The position numbers were made by a program, and so were the translations under genes. Below are positions 13,746-22,639 of a DNA stretch of 22,644 nt, in pieces (the first letter of the stretch is position 1; each line of letters begins with the position of its first letter). Source of the stretch: an uncultured Bacillota bacterium (GTDB lineage Bacteria; Bacillota; Clostridia; Lachnospirales; Lachnospiraceae); contig CAJKMA010000042.1 in assembly GCA_905200905.1 (NCBI GenBank), forward strand, positions 1 to 22,644. The letters run 5' to 3'. The notes under the pieces are model-generated. The model saw only the letters and a program-made list of their open reading frames with translations, made no database searches and was not told where the DNA came from.

Positions 13746-16700
13746 ATGGAAGATCATAAAACCATACAACAGCCAATTTATCCTCTTGGAATCGACATTG
13801 GCTCTACTACAGTAAAGGTTGCTGTTTTAAACGAAAAGCATGAACTGCTGTTTTCAGACTATGAACGACATTTTGCAGACATCCAAAACACTCTGGCAAA
13901 TCTTTTAGATAAGGCTTTTAAGGCTCTTGGCCCCATTCAGGCTGTGCCTGTTATCACGGGTTCCGGCGGCTTAACTCTGGCAAATCATCTGGAGGTTCCT
14001 TTTGTTCAGGAGGTCATTGCTGTTTCCTCTTCCCTGGAAGAATTCGCCCCGAAAACAGATGTCGCTATTGAACTTGGCGGCGAAGATGCCAAGATTATTT
14101 ATTTTGAAGGGGGAAATGTGGAACAGCGTATGAACGGTATCTGCGCTGGAGGTACTGGCTCCTTTATTGACCAGATGGCTTCCCTGCTTCAAACGGATGC
14201 TCCAGGGCTCAATGAATATGCAAAAACCTACAAAGCCCTTTATCCCATTGCTGCTCGCTGTGGCGTGTTTGCCAAAACAGATATTCAGCCTCTGATTAAC
14301 GAAGGTGCAACCAAAGAAGACTTGTCTGCCTCTATTTTCCAGGCAGTAGTAAATCAAACCATCAGTGGACTGGCCTGTGGAAAACCTATTCGTGGACATG
14401 TTGCTTTTTTAGGCGGTCCTCTACACTTTCTATCTGAATTAAAGACTGCGTTTATCCGCACTTTAAAGTTGGACGACGAGCATACCATTGTACCGGAAAA
14501 TTCTCATTTATTTGCAGCCATGGGTTCTGCCTTAAATGCAAAACCCGAAGCTACCCCAGTGTCTATTCTGGCTATGCGTGACCGCTTAAAGGCTTCTATT
14601 CATATGGAGTTTGAAGTAGACCGCATGGAACCTTTATTTGCTTCCAAAGAAGATTATGCTGTCTTTAACAGACGCCAAAGCCAATACAATATCCAGACAT
14701 CAGAATTATCCAGGTATAAGGGAAATTGCTATCTTGGCATTGATGCTGGCTCCACCACTACAAAAGCAGCCTTGGTAGGGGAAGATGGTTCTCTTTTGTA
14801 TTCTTTTTACAGTAATAACAATGGAAATCCACTGGCTACTTCTATAAAAGCCATTCAGGAAATTTACAGTCAGCTTCCTACAGGTGCAAAAATTGCTTAC
14901 TCCTGCTCTACTGGCTACGGAGAGGCTCTGATTAAGGCTGCACTCATGTTAGACGAGGGAGAAGTAGAAACTGTTTCTCATTACTACGCTGCCGCTTTTT
15001 TTGATCCAGAAGTAGACTGTATTCTGGATATTGGTGGGCAGGATATGAAATGTATTAAAATCAAAGACCAAGCTGTTGACAGTGTGCAATTAAACGAAGC
15101 CTGCTCATCAGGCTGTGGCTCTTTTATTGAAACCTTTGCAAAATCCTTAAATTATAGTGTACAAGATTTCGCCAAGGCTGCTTTATTTGCCCAAAACCCC
15201 ATTGACCTTGGAACCCGTTGTACGGTTTTCATGAATTCAAAAGTAAAGCAAGCACAAAAAGAAGGTGCTTCCGTAGCTGATATTTCTGCCGGACTAGCTT
15301 ATTCTGTTATTAAAAATGCTCTTTACAAAGTTATTAAAGTTTCCGATGCCTCTGAGCTTGGACAGCATATTGTTGTTCAGGGAGGAACCTTCTACAATGA
15401 TGCTGTTTTAAGGGCTTTTGAAAAAATTGCAGAATGTGAAGCTATCCGTCCTGATATTGCAGGTATTATGGGCGCTTTTGGCGCTGCTCTCATTGCCAGA
15501 GAACGCTATGATAAGAGCAAAGTCTCTTCCATGCTTCCCATTGAGAAAATCAATACACTGGAATACAGAACTACTATGGCAAATTGCAAAGGATGTACCA
15601 ATAACTGCCGCCTTACCATTAATAAATTCTCAGGAGGACGCCAGTTTATTTCCGGCAACCGCTGTGAACGAGGAATTGGAAAAGAAAAGAACAAGGAGCA
15701 TATCCCAAACCTTTATGATTATAAATACAAAAAATTGTTCTCTTATGTTCCTCTAACCAAAGATAAGGCTTTTAGAGGTAAAGTAGGTATTCCCAGAGTG
15801 TTAAACATGTATGAAAACTATCCTTTCTGGTATACTTTTTTCACTCAGTTAGGATATCAGGTGGTACTCTCTCCTACCTCAACCAGAAAAATTTACGAAT
15901 TAGGAATCGAATCTATTCCCAGTGAATCAGAATGTTATCCTGCAAAACTGGCTCATGGACATGTATCCTGGCTGATTAAACAGGGAGTTCACTATATTTT
16001 TTATCCCTGCATCCCATATGAGAGAACCGAGTTTTCTGACTCTGTAAACCACTACAATTGTCCGATTGTAACCTCTTATGCAGAGAATATCAAAAACAAT
16101 GTGGATGAACTTCAAGATGCTTCCATCCGCTTCCATAATCCATTTTTGTCTCTGACCAACGAGGAAACTGTCACTTCCAGATTAATGGAAGAATTTCCTG
16201 GTATTCCCTCTCAGGAAGTCCAGGCTGCCGCCCATGAAGCGTGGCTGGAACTGGATCGCTGTCGCAAGGATATTATGCGAAAAGGTGAAGAAACTCTGGA
16301 ATATCTGGAAAAAACCGGACGCAGAGGTATTGTCCTTGCAGGACGCCCCTACCACATTGACCCAGAAATCCATCATGGTATTCCAGATTTGATTAATTCT
16401 TATGGAATTGCCGTACTTACTGAAGATTCCGTGTCACATCTGGCCCCCGTTGAACGACCTCTTCGTGTGAATGACCAGTGGATGTACCATACCAGACTTT
16501 ATGCTGCAGCTAATTTTGTCAAAGAAAAGGAAAATCTGGATTTGATTCAGTTGAACTCCTTTGGCTGTGGTCTGGATGCGGTTACTACCGATCAGGTAAA
16601 TGAAATTCTTTCCAACAGCGGAAAAATTTACACCTGTCTGAAAATTGATGAGGTTCATAACCTGGGTGCTGCCAGAATCCGTATTCGCTCTCTCCTGGCA

Positions 16701-17993
16701 GCTATTCGTGTAAAAGAACAGCAACAAAAAACAAGAAAAATACAGCCTTCTTCTATTCACAAAGTTGTATTTACAGAAGAAATGCGCAAGGAATATACTA
16801 TTTTGTGTCCTCAAATGTCACCTATTCATTTTTCCATTCTTCAGGCTGCTTTTAATGCCAGTGGCTACCATTTGGAGATATTGCCAAATGACAACAAAGA
16901 GGCTGTAGATGTAGGATTAAAATATGTGAACAACGATGCCTGCTATCCTTCTCTTATGGTTGTAGGGCAAATTATGCAGGCGCTGCTTTCCGGTAAATAT
17001 GATTTAAGTAAAACTGCTATTATTATGACCCAGACAGGAGGGGGCTGCCGTGCTTCCAACTATATTGGATTCATCCGCAGAGCTTTGACAAAAGCCGGCT
17101 TAACTCATATTCCTGTTATTTCTCTAAATTTAAGTGGACTGGAAGAAAATCCTGGCTTTAAAATCACAGCAAAGCTGGCTACACGGATTGCCTATGGAGC
17201 TGTGTTCGGAGATATTTTAATGAAGTGTCTATATCGGATGCGTCCTTATGAAGCAGTCAAAGGCTCTGCCAATGCTCTACATCGAAAATGGGAAAAACGC
17301 TGTATCTCTTTTTTAAGCGGCAAACACACTGGCTTTAACCAATTTAACCACATTTGCCGTCAGATGATTCGGGAATTTGACACCCTTCCCATTACTGATG
17401 AAAAGAAACCACGGGTAGGAATTGTGGGAGAAATTCTGGTAAAATTCCTTCCTGCTGCCAACAATCACTTGGCGGAGCTCTTGGAAAAAGAAGGGGCTGA
17501 GGCTGTTTGCCCTGACTTAATTGACTTTATGTGCTATTGTTTCTATAATCAAAACTTTAAATCCAATTACCTGGGATTCAAAAAATCTCTAGCAAAAAAA
17601 GGAAATTTGGGAATTGCTGCTATTGAATTTATCCGAAGAGCAGCAAACAAGGAATATGAAAAAAGCAAGCACTTTACTCCCTCTGCTAAAATTGAAGATT
17701 TGGCAAAAATGGCAGAACCTATTGTTTCCATGGGAAATCAGACTGGCGAGGGTTGGTTCCTTACAGGAGAAATGATGGAATTGCTCCACTCAGGAGCACC
17801 TAATATTGTCTGCATCCAGCCCTTTGGCTGTCTGCCAAACCATATTGTGGGAAAAGGTGTCATCAAAGCGATCCGCAAAGATTACCCCCAGGCAAATATT
17901 GTGGCTGTGGACTATGACCCCGGAGCCAGCGAAGTCAATCAGCTAAACCGTATTAAATTAATGCTTTCTACTGCATTTAAAAAACTTCAGTAA
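13746..17993 (+). CDS. Giant acyl-CoA dehydratase activase-type protein: two BadF/BcrA ATPase domains, DUF2229, HgdB-like C-terminus
   Basis: A 1415-residue cytoplasmic protein of the CoA-substrate-specific enzyme activase family, in which ATP hydrolysis drives low-potential electron transfer to a dehydratase. The first ASKHA ATPase half (about 13-280) has GIDIGSTT at 15-22, ELGGEDAK, and cluster cysteines C133 (CAGGTGSF) and C172 (RCGVFAKT). The second half (about 327-590) has GIDAGSTT at 331-338, DIGGQDMK, and C453 (CSSGCGSF) and C492 (RCTVF). Both pairs are 39 residues apart, as are Cys127 and Cys166 of HgdC. A cysteine quartet (614, 617, 621, 640) precedes a DUF2229-type region with ECYPAKLAHGH and PCIPYER. 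The C-terminal third (about 1010-1415) resembles dehydratase subunits (DACYPSLMVVGQ, QTGGGCRAS, PFGCLPNHI). It stands alone, with its own promoter and terminator and no separate dehydratase genes beside it. Family is secure; substrate is unknown. Confidence 0.92.
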   Translation: MEDHKTIQQPIYPLGIDIGSTTVKVAVLNEKHELLFSDYERHFADIQNTLANLLDKAFKALGPIQAVPVITGSGGLTLANHLEVPFVQEVIAVSSSLEEFAPKTDVAIELGGEDAKIIYFEGGNVEQRMNGICAGGTGSFIDQMASLLQTDAPGLNEYAKTYKALYPIAARCGVFAKTDIQPLINEGATKEDLSASIFQAVVNQTISGLACGKPIRGHVAFLGGPLHFLSELKTAFIRTLKLDDEHTIVPENSHLFAAMGSALNAKPEATPVSILAMRDRLKASIHMEFEVDRMEPLFASKEDYAVFNRRQSQYNIQTSELSRYKGNCYLGIDAGSTTTKAALVGEDGSLLYSFYSNNNGNPLATSIKAIQEIYSQLPTGAKIAYSCSTGYGEALIKAALMLDEGEVETVSHYYAAAFFDPEVDCILDIGGQDMKCIKIKDQAVDSVQLNEACSSGCGSFIETFAKSLNYSVQDFAKAALFAQNPIDLGTRCTVFMNSKVKQAQKEGASVADISAGLAYSVIKNALYKVIKVSDASELGQHIVVQGGTFYNDAVLRAFEKIAECEAIRPDIAGIMGAFGAALIARERYDKSKVSSMLPIEKINTLEYRTTMANCKGCTNNCRLTINKFSGGRQFISGNRCERGIGKEKNKEHIPNLYDYKYKKLFSYVPLTKDKAFRGKVGIPRVLNMYENYPFWYTFFTQLGYQVVLSPTSTRKIYELGIESIPSESECYPAKLAHGHVSWLIKQGVHYIFYPCIPYERTEFSDSVNHYNCPIVTSYAENIKNNVDELQDASIRFHNPFLSLTNEETVTSRLMEEFPGIPSQEVQAAAHEAWLELDRCRKDIMRKGEETLEYLEKTGRRGIVLAGRPYHIDPEIHHGIPDLINSYGIAVLTEDSVSHLAPVERPLRVNDQWMYHTRLYAAANFVKEKENLDLIQLNSFGCGLDAVTTDQVNEILSNSGKIYTCLKIDEVHNLGAARIRIRSLLAAIRVKEQQQKTRKIQPSSIHKVVFTEEMRKEYTILCPQMSPIHFSILQAAFNASGYHLEILPNDNKEAVDVGLKYVNNDACYPSLMVVGQIMQALLSGKYDLSKTAIIMTQTGGGCRASNYIGFIRRALTKAGLTHIPVISLNLSGLEENPGFKITAKLATRIAYGAVFGDILMKCLYRMRPYEAVKGSANALHRKWEKRCISFLSGKHTGFNQFNHICRQMIREFDTLPITDEKKPRVGIVGEILVKFLPAANNHLAELLEKEGAEAVCPDLIDFMCYCFYNQNFKSNYLGFKKSLAKKGNLGIAAIEFIRRAANKEYEKSKHFTPSAKIEDLAKMAEPIVSMGNQTGEGWFLTGEMMELLHSGAPNIVCIQPFGCLPNHIVGKGVIKAIRKDYPQANIVAVDYDPGASEVNQLNRIKLMLSTAFKKLQ

Positions 17994-18003
17994 TATATAA
18001 GAA

Positions 18004-18060
18004 TCTCCTACAGAACAGTCACTATCAAAAGCTAAGTTCTGTGGGAGACTTTTATTTTTT
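18004..18060 (+). terminator. Rho-independent terminator after the activase gene
   Basis: A 13-bp stem with one G-U pair (18004-18016 with 18036-18048; arms CTCCTACAGAAC and GTTCTGTGGGAG) is followed by ACTTTTATTTTTT. It lies 10 nt after the activase stop and between convergent genes, so it may also slow transcription from the flippase side, though the minus-strand U-tract is weak. Confidence 0.88.
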
Positions 18061-19684
18061 ATCTTCCAAAATTCAATTTTCCTGCTATCTTCACCAGGAT
18101 TCTTCCACCTGGAATTCCTGCCATATCTTCATCCTTTGGTTTCGCAATGATAATATATGCTAAAAAGTACACGCATCCACCAAAAGCAATGGCTGGAATC
18201 AGCGCAATAAAATTAGATTTTACTGCTGCATAGATGCCGTGATAAGCTGCAAAAGCCACAATTCCCATAGGAATGGAAGCTGCCAAAGGTGGCAGGTAAG
18301 CTTCTTTCCATGGATTGTGATATTTCAATTCTCGCCACATAGCTCTATGGTTTAATACACACATAATCAATGCATAGACAATCATGGCAATGACTACATT
18401 GTAAATTCCCCAATTGGTAACAAACATAAGAACCACTACAACTATCACATCACAAACCAAAGCAATGGCTGCATGAATCATAGGAATATTGGCTTTTCCA
18501 ATTCCTTGAAGCACACCATTGGAAATATTAGACATTCCATTCATAATAACTGTAATGACACCCAGCATCATCAAACGTCCCGCGGTTCCGTCTGTGGTAG
18601 AAAACAACAGTTTTGTAATGGGACCAGCCAAAACAAACAATCCTACGCTGCAGGGAATGGAAATAAACATACTCAGCCAGGTAGCCTTATCGATTTTTTT
18701 CTTAGCTGTCTTTTTATCTCCTTTTGCGTAATATCCAGACACTTCCGGCATCATGGATGTAGGCGCTGTACTGGAAAGAGTCAGTGGAATATTGATAATG
18801 GTAAGAAAATATCCACACTCCGCATAAAGCCCTTCCACTACGCCGCTTTTTAAACCTTTGACTCCTGACACGCCTGTATAAATCATGCTATTAATATAAC
18901 CATTCACATTATATAAAAAGGCGCTAAGAATAATCGGCGCCACAATAAGCACAATGGTCTTCATGACATCCTGATAGCTCTCTCCTACGGAAACTTGGTC
19001 TCTGGCAATTTTCCTCTGAATGGTGCTACGATTCACCTGATAAACAAACAGCATAAACAGCAATGCCGCTGTTACACCGGCTCCAGTTCCCATGGTTGCT
19101 CCTGCTGCGCTCCAACTTCTCAGCACATCCGGCTCTGCACCTGCAAATCGTCTTACCATAACATTAGCCATGATAAGCGCTACCACTGCCACTGCAATTT
19201 GTTCTACTATCTGTGAAACAGACGTAGGCAACATATTGCGGTATGCCTGAAAATACCCGCGAAAAACTCCCAGAATACCGGAAATAAAAATGGTCGGCGC
19301 TAAAAACTGCAACGCCAAACGTGCATTTGCCATTTTATCCGGCACTAGAATAGGCGCTCCTACTACGCAGAGAATGGACACAACACCACCCATCACTACC
19401 GCATAAAGTAACGCTCCTTTAAAAATCTTCTGGGCATCTCGGTATCTATGAAAGGCAAGACGTTCTGCCATAATCTTAGATACCGCCTGTGGAATGCTAA
19501 AAGATGCAATCATAAGCAGGATAAAATATACATTTTGCGCAAACTGAAAGCATCCAAAGCTCTCTTTTCCCATGGTGCTGGAAAGAGGACTTTTATAAAT
19601 CAGTCCAATAATTTTAGAAATCAATGCAGCAATCATGAGGAAAGAAGCATTTTTTACTAATGTATTATCACTTTTCTTTCCCAT
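18059..19684 (-). CDS. MOP-superfamily polysaccharide/lipid flippase, SpoVB/MurJ-like
   Basis: Integral membrane exporter of 541 residues, with many hydrophobic segments spread over the whole chain (roughly 12-14 helices) and basic loops. The N-terminus KNASFLMIAALISKIIGLIYKSPLSSTMG is typical of the SpoVB/YtgP/MurJ-like polysaccharide biosynthesis C family, which moves undecaprenyl-linked intermediates or lipids across the membrane. Later landmarks are LGVFRGYFQAYRNMLPTSVS, STAPTSMMPEVSGYYAKGD and ISNGVLQGIGKANIPM. GAGGGA lies 9 nt before the ATG. It follows ung by 5 nt and is the last gene of the regulator-kinase-ung run. A lipid II flippase role is possible but cannot be told from sequence alone; sporulation SpoVB, MurJ-like and teichoic or capsule exporters share this pattern. 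Confidence 0.88.
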   Translation of the reverse strand: MGKKSDNTLVKNASFLMIAALISKIIGLIYKSPLSSTMGKESFGCFQFAQNVYFILLMIASFSIPQAVSKIMAERLAFHRYRDAQKIFKGALLYAVVMGGVVSILCVVGAPILVPDKMANARLALQFLAPTIFISGILGVFRGYFQAYRNMLPTSVSQIVEQIAVAVVALIMANVMVRRFAGAEPDVLRSWSAAGATMGTGAGVTAALLFMLFVYQVNRSTIQRKIARDQVSVGESYQDVMKTIVLIVAPIILSAFLYNVNGYINSMIYTGVSGVKGLKSGVVEGLYAECGYFLTIINIPLTLSSTAPTSMMPEVSGYYAKGDKKTAKKKIDKATWLSMFISIPCSVGLFVLAGPITKLLFSTTDGTAGRLMMLGVITVIMNGMSNISNGVLQGIGKANIPMIHAAIALVCDVIVVVVLMFVTNWGIYNVVIAMIVYALIMCVLNHRAMWRELKYHNPWKEAYLPPLAASIPMGIVAFAAYHGIYAAVKSNFIALIPAIAFGGCVYFLAYIIIAKPKDEDMAGIPGGRILVKIAGKLNFGR

Positions 19685-19689
19685 CTATA

Positions 19690-20373
19690 TTAATCCCTCT
19701 GTCTATTTTCAATTTGCCAGTCAATGGGCTCCAATCCCTGACTTGTCAGAAATTCATTGGTCTTACTAAAATGTCTGCATCCAAAAAATCCCCGATAGGC
19801 AGATAAGGGACTTGGATGAGGCGCTTCCAAAATAAGATGTCTGGGATTATTCAACATACTTTTCTTCATCTGAGCCGGTCTTCCCCAAAGCAAAAACACC
19901 ATAGGCCTGTCTTGTTCATTCAGAACCCTGATAGCAGCATCTGTAAATTCTTCCCAGCCGATTCCCCTATGTGAATTCGCCTGATGTGCCCGGACAGTAA
20001 GCACCGTATTCAGCATCAGGACTCCTTGTTTTGCCCACTTTTCCAGATATCCATTGTCTGGAATATCACACCCACAGTCCTCATGTAGTTCCTGATAGAT
20101 ATTCACTAAAGACGGCGGTATTTCTACCTGAGGTTTCACAGAAAAACACAATCCATGTGCCTGACCATCATTATGATAAGGGTCCTGCCCTAAAATCACC
20201 ACTTTCACCTCATCCAGCGGGGTAAAATGAAAAGCATTAAAAATATCATCCGGAGCAGGAAAAATTTTTCTCTGCTGATATTCCTGCCCTACTTTTTCAA
20301 ACAATTCTTTATAATATGGTTTCTTAAATTCCGGCTTTAAGGCTTCCAGCCATTGTCCCTGTAAAGGCGGCAT
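19690..20373 (-). CDS. ung: Uracil-DNA glycosylase (family 1)
   Basis: Removes uracil from DNA at the start of base-excision repair. It is 227 residues from the chosen start. The water-activating loop GQDPYH is at 62-67 (catalytic Asp64), with GLCFSV following; the DNA-intercalation loop HPSPLSAYRGFFGCRHFSKTN begins at His186; LNTVLTVRAHQANSH is also conserved. The ATG at 20371-20373 follows GGGAGG with a 7-nt gap; a longer ORF running to 20475 overlaps the kinase gene, and its N-terminal 34 residues do not look like Ung. It lies 46 nt after the kinase stop and 5 nt before the flippase start, with no clear promoter of its own. Confidence 0.96.
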   Translation of the reverse strand: MPPLQGQWLEALKPEFKKPYYKELFEKVGQEYQQRKIFPAPDDIFNAFHFTPLDEVKVVILGQDPYHNDGQAHGLCFSVKPQVEIPPSLVNIYQELHEDCGCDIPDNGYLEKWAKQGVLMLNTVLTVRAHQANSHRGIGWEEFTDAAIRVLNEQDRPMVFLLWGRPAQMKKSMLNNPRHLILEAPHPSPLSAYRGFFGCRHFSKTNEFLTSQGLEPIDWQIENRQRD

Positions 20374-20419
20374 TTTCTTTCCTCCCTTGTGTTTTATCAA
20401 TTTATTCCATCTTTTTAGT

Positions 20420-21904
20420 TTAACAGAATGTGTCCGCACAAGCAAGTTCAAACCAAAATTCCACGCCATTTTCATAGTTAATCACACCGCATTTTTGATT
20501 CATACTTTCCATAATGGCTTTTACAATAGACAAGCCAATGCCGCTTCCTCCATATTCCCTAGTTCTGGCTTTATCCACTTTATAAAATTTAATCCAGATT
20601 TTCTCTAAATCCTCCTCTGGAATTACGGCGCCTGTATTAAATACAGAAAGCCTGATTACCTCTCCCCGCCTTGCTGCCTTAATTTCAATTTTTTTCTCAA
20701 AATCCACATGATTCAGAGCATTGGACACATAGTTTGTCACAACCTCTTCTATTTTAAATTCATCGCCCCATACATAAAGAGGAGAGGTTTGTAAAAATCG
20801 AATTTCCGCCTCTTTTTGGGATGCCAGAAGCTGTGCAGACTGTACCACGCCCTTTACTAATTCCGTAAGATTAAAGCGTTCCATATTCACCGTATCATTC
20901 CCAAACTCCAGTTGGTTAAGACTCAGCAATTTTTTTACCATGTTGTTCATCTTAGCTGCCTCGTCTATAATTACATCGCAGTAAAATTCCCTGCTCTCCT
21001 GGTCATCATTAATACACTCCTGAAGTCCCTCTGCATACCCCTGAATCAAGGCAATGGGTGTTTTCAGTTCATGAGATACATTAGACAGAAATTCCTTCCT
21101 CATTTCGTCAATCTGTTCTTTTTTCTCAATGTCTTTCTGCAATTCATTATTGGCAGTCCTTAGTTCTGAAATGGTCTTTTCCAGCTCCTTGGACATCCTG
21201 TTTAAATTGTTTCCCAAAACACCAATTTCATCCTCACTAGTACTGGTGTATTTGGCATTAAAATTCAGATTTGCCATTTCTTTAGACAAATCAGAAAGCT
21301 CCTGCAAAGGTCTGGTAATGTGTCTGGAAATAAACCAGATAACCACAGAACTCACCAAAATCGTAACGAGTCCAATATACAAATAAAAAACATTAGAAAT
21401 CAAAGCACTGTCCTTCAGACTCTGCGCCGGAGTCGTAATGAGAAATCCATTGCCATTTTCCAGTACCCCTACCATATTCACAGAATCCATAGCTTTCACA
21501 TCATCTGTTTTCTTCTCCACAATATAAGTATCTGTGGCTTTTAGAATCTCCCGTTTCCCTCTTACAAAATCATCCAAAACCCCAAACTGAATCTCTGAAT
21601 AAAGTCGTTCTGAATTTTTTGCATAAGCAAACACAATCCTGGAAGTTACTCTTTCCACCACAATCATGGAAAGATTCTTTTCATCACAATATTGTTTAAA
21701 TTTCTCATCTTCTGCCAGAGAACTGTAATTCATAGTATCAGCGGTGTCATTCATAGTGTCATAAACCTTTTTCAGTGCTTCCGTCTTCTTTTGCAAATAA
21801 AACTTTTCCAAAAAAAAGGAATTCACCAACAACATCACTGCCAATGACAGACACATAATTCCAATATAGGTAACTGCCAGTCTTATTTTTATGGATTTCT
21901 TCAT
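20420..21904 (-). CDS. Two-component sensor histidine kinase, membrane bound
   Basis: A 494-residue sensor. Transmembrane helix 1 is at about 9-31 and helix 2 at about 168-192, flanking an extracytoplasmic sensor of some 135 residues. A HAMP domain (RHITRPLQELSDLSKEM) leads to a coiled coil at about 235-268. The phospho-acceptor is His278 in SHELKTPIALIQGYAEGL. The ATPase has an N box around NYVSNALNHV (391-400), a G1-like VFNTGAVIPEEDL in which Asn423 stands where many kinases have Asp, and a G2 box GGSGIGLS (452-459). Its ATG overlaps the regulator stop by 4 nt, so the pair is translationally coupled. The stimulus is unknown; the HATPase region resembles VanS-like clostridial kinases, which often sense the cell envelope. 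Confidence 0.95.
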   Translation of the reverse strand: MKKSIKIRLAVTYIGIMCLSLAVMLLVNSFFLEKFYLQKKTEALKKVYDTMNDTADTMNYSSLAEDEKFKQYCDEKNLSMIVVERVTSRIVFAYAKNSERLYSEIQFGVLDDFVRGKREILKATDTYIVEKKTDDVKAMDSVNMVGVLENGNGFLITTPAQSLKDSALISNVFYLYIGLVTILVSSVVIWFISRHITRPLQELSDLSKEMANLNFNAKYTSTSEDEIGVLGNNLNRMSKELEKTISELRTANNELQKDIEKKEQIDEMRKEFLSNVSHELKTPIALIQGYAEGLQECINDDQESREFYCDVIIDEAAKMNNMVKKLLSLNQLEFGNDTVNMERFNLTELVKGVVQSAQLLASQKEAEIRFLQTSPLYVWGDEFKIEEVVTNYVSNALNHVDFEKKIEIKAARRGEVIRLSVFNTGAVIPEEDLEKIWIKFYKVDKARTREYGGSGIGLSIVKAIMESMNQKCGVINYENGVEFWFELACADTFC

Positions 21905-22581
21905 CCTTCCACCTCAAACTTATATCCCATTCCCCAGATTGTCTTAATATACTCCCCTTTTTCTCCCATTTTACTCCTTAGTTTTTTTACATGGGTATCA
22001 ATGGTTCTTGCGTCTCCGAAATAATCATAATTCCAAACCGAATTTAAAATCTTTTCTCTGGACAATGCAATCCCTTGATTTTCCATAAAATATGCCAGTA
22101 ATTCAAATTCCTTATAACTTAGCTCCATGGGATTTCCATCAATGGATGCAATATGGGAAACTTTATTAATCTCCACACCGCCTGCTCTTAGCACACCATC
22201 TACATCCATCTGACTGGTTCTGCGCAAAATGGCTTCTACTCTGGCTACCAAAATCTTGGGACTGAAAGGCTTGGAAATATATTCATCCACCCCTAGTTCA
22301 AATCCAAGAAGCTCATCTCGTTCATCACCTCTGGCAGTCAGCATAATAATTGGAACTTTAGAATGGCTACGAATCTCCCTGCATACCTGCCATCCATCCA
22401 TTTTGGGCATCATCACATCCAAAATAAGCAGTGCAATATCTTTATCCTCATAAAAAATATCAAGAGCAGCTTCTCCATCTCCTGCTTCCAAAACTTCAAA
22501 TCCCTGTTTTGTAAGGAAATCCCGCACTAACTTTCGCATCCTGCTCTCGTCATCCACTACTAATATTTTTCGTTTTTCCAT
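21901..22581 (-). CDS. Two-component response regulator, OmpR/PhoB family
   Basis: Transcription factor of 226 residues. The receiver domain (1-122) has the acidic pair Asp10/Asp11, phospho-acceptor Asp55 (LLILDVMMPKMDG), Thr82 and Lys104 (SKPFSP). The C-terminal winged helix (about 130-226) has the typical ELSYKEFELLAYFMENQG, DARTIDTHVKKLRSKMG and WGMGYKFE segments. The ATG at 22579-22581 follows GAGGAGG by 8 nt; a longer ORF to 22617 runs through the ribosome site and the upstream inverted repeat. It is the first gene of regulator-kinase-ung-flippase. Targets are not evident, though an inverted repeat directly upstream could be its own binding site. Confidence 0.96.
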   Translation of the reverse strand: MEKRKILVVDDESRMRKLVRDFLTKQGFEVLEAGDGEAALDIFYEDKDIALLILDVMMPKMDGWQVCREIRSHSKVPIIMLTARGDERDELLGFELGVDEYISKPFSPKILVARVEAILRRTSQMDVDGVLRAGGVEINKVSHIASIDGNPMELSYKEFELLAYFMENQGIALSREKILNSVWNYDYFGDARTIDTHVKKLRSKMGEKGEYIKTIWGMGYKFEVEG

Positions 22582-22600
22582 AGGACATTCCTCCTCGTAT

Positions 22601-22639
22601 AATAAGTTTGTAAGCAAGAAAAACGCTTACAGACTTATT
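22601..22639 (-). promoter_or_regulatory. 15-bp inverted repeat upstream of the response regulator
   Basis: Arms AATAAGTTTGTAAGC (22601-22615) and GCTTACAGACTTATT (22625-22639) pair at 14 of 15 positions around a 9-nt spacer, ending 19 nt before the regulator ATG. It could be an operator for autoregulation, an RNA hairpin just before the ribosome site, or the terminator of a gene beyond the window edge. A TATTAT -10-like hexamer overlaps the proximal arm. Confidence 0.5.

Noticed and set aside
13971..14399. 142-residue minus-strand ORF inside the activase gene
   Set aside because: It is antisense to a well-supported coding frame, lacks a recognisable motif and has no convincing ribosome site.
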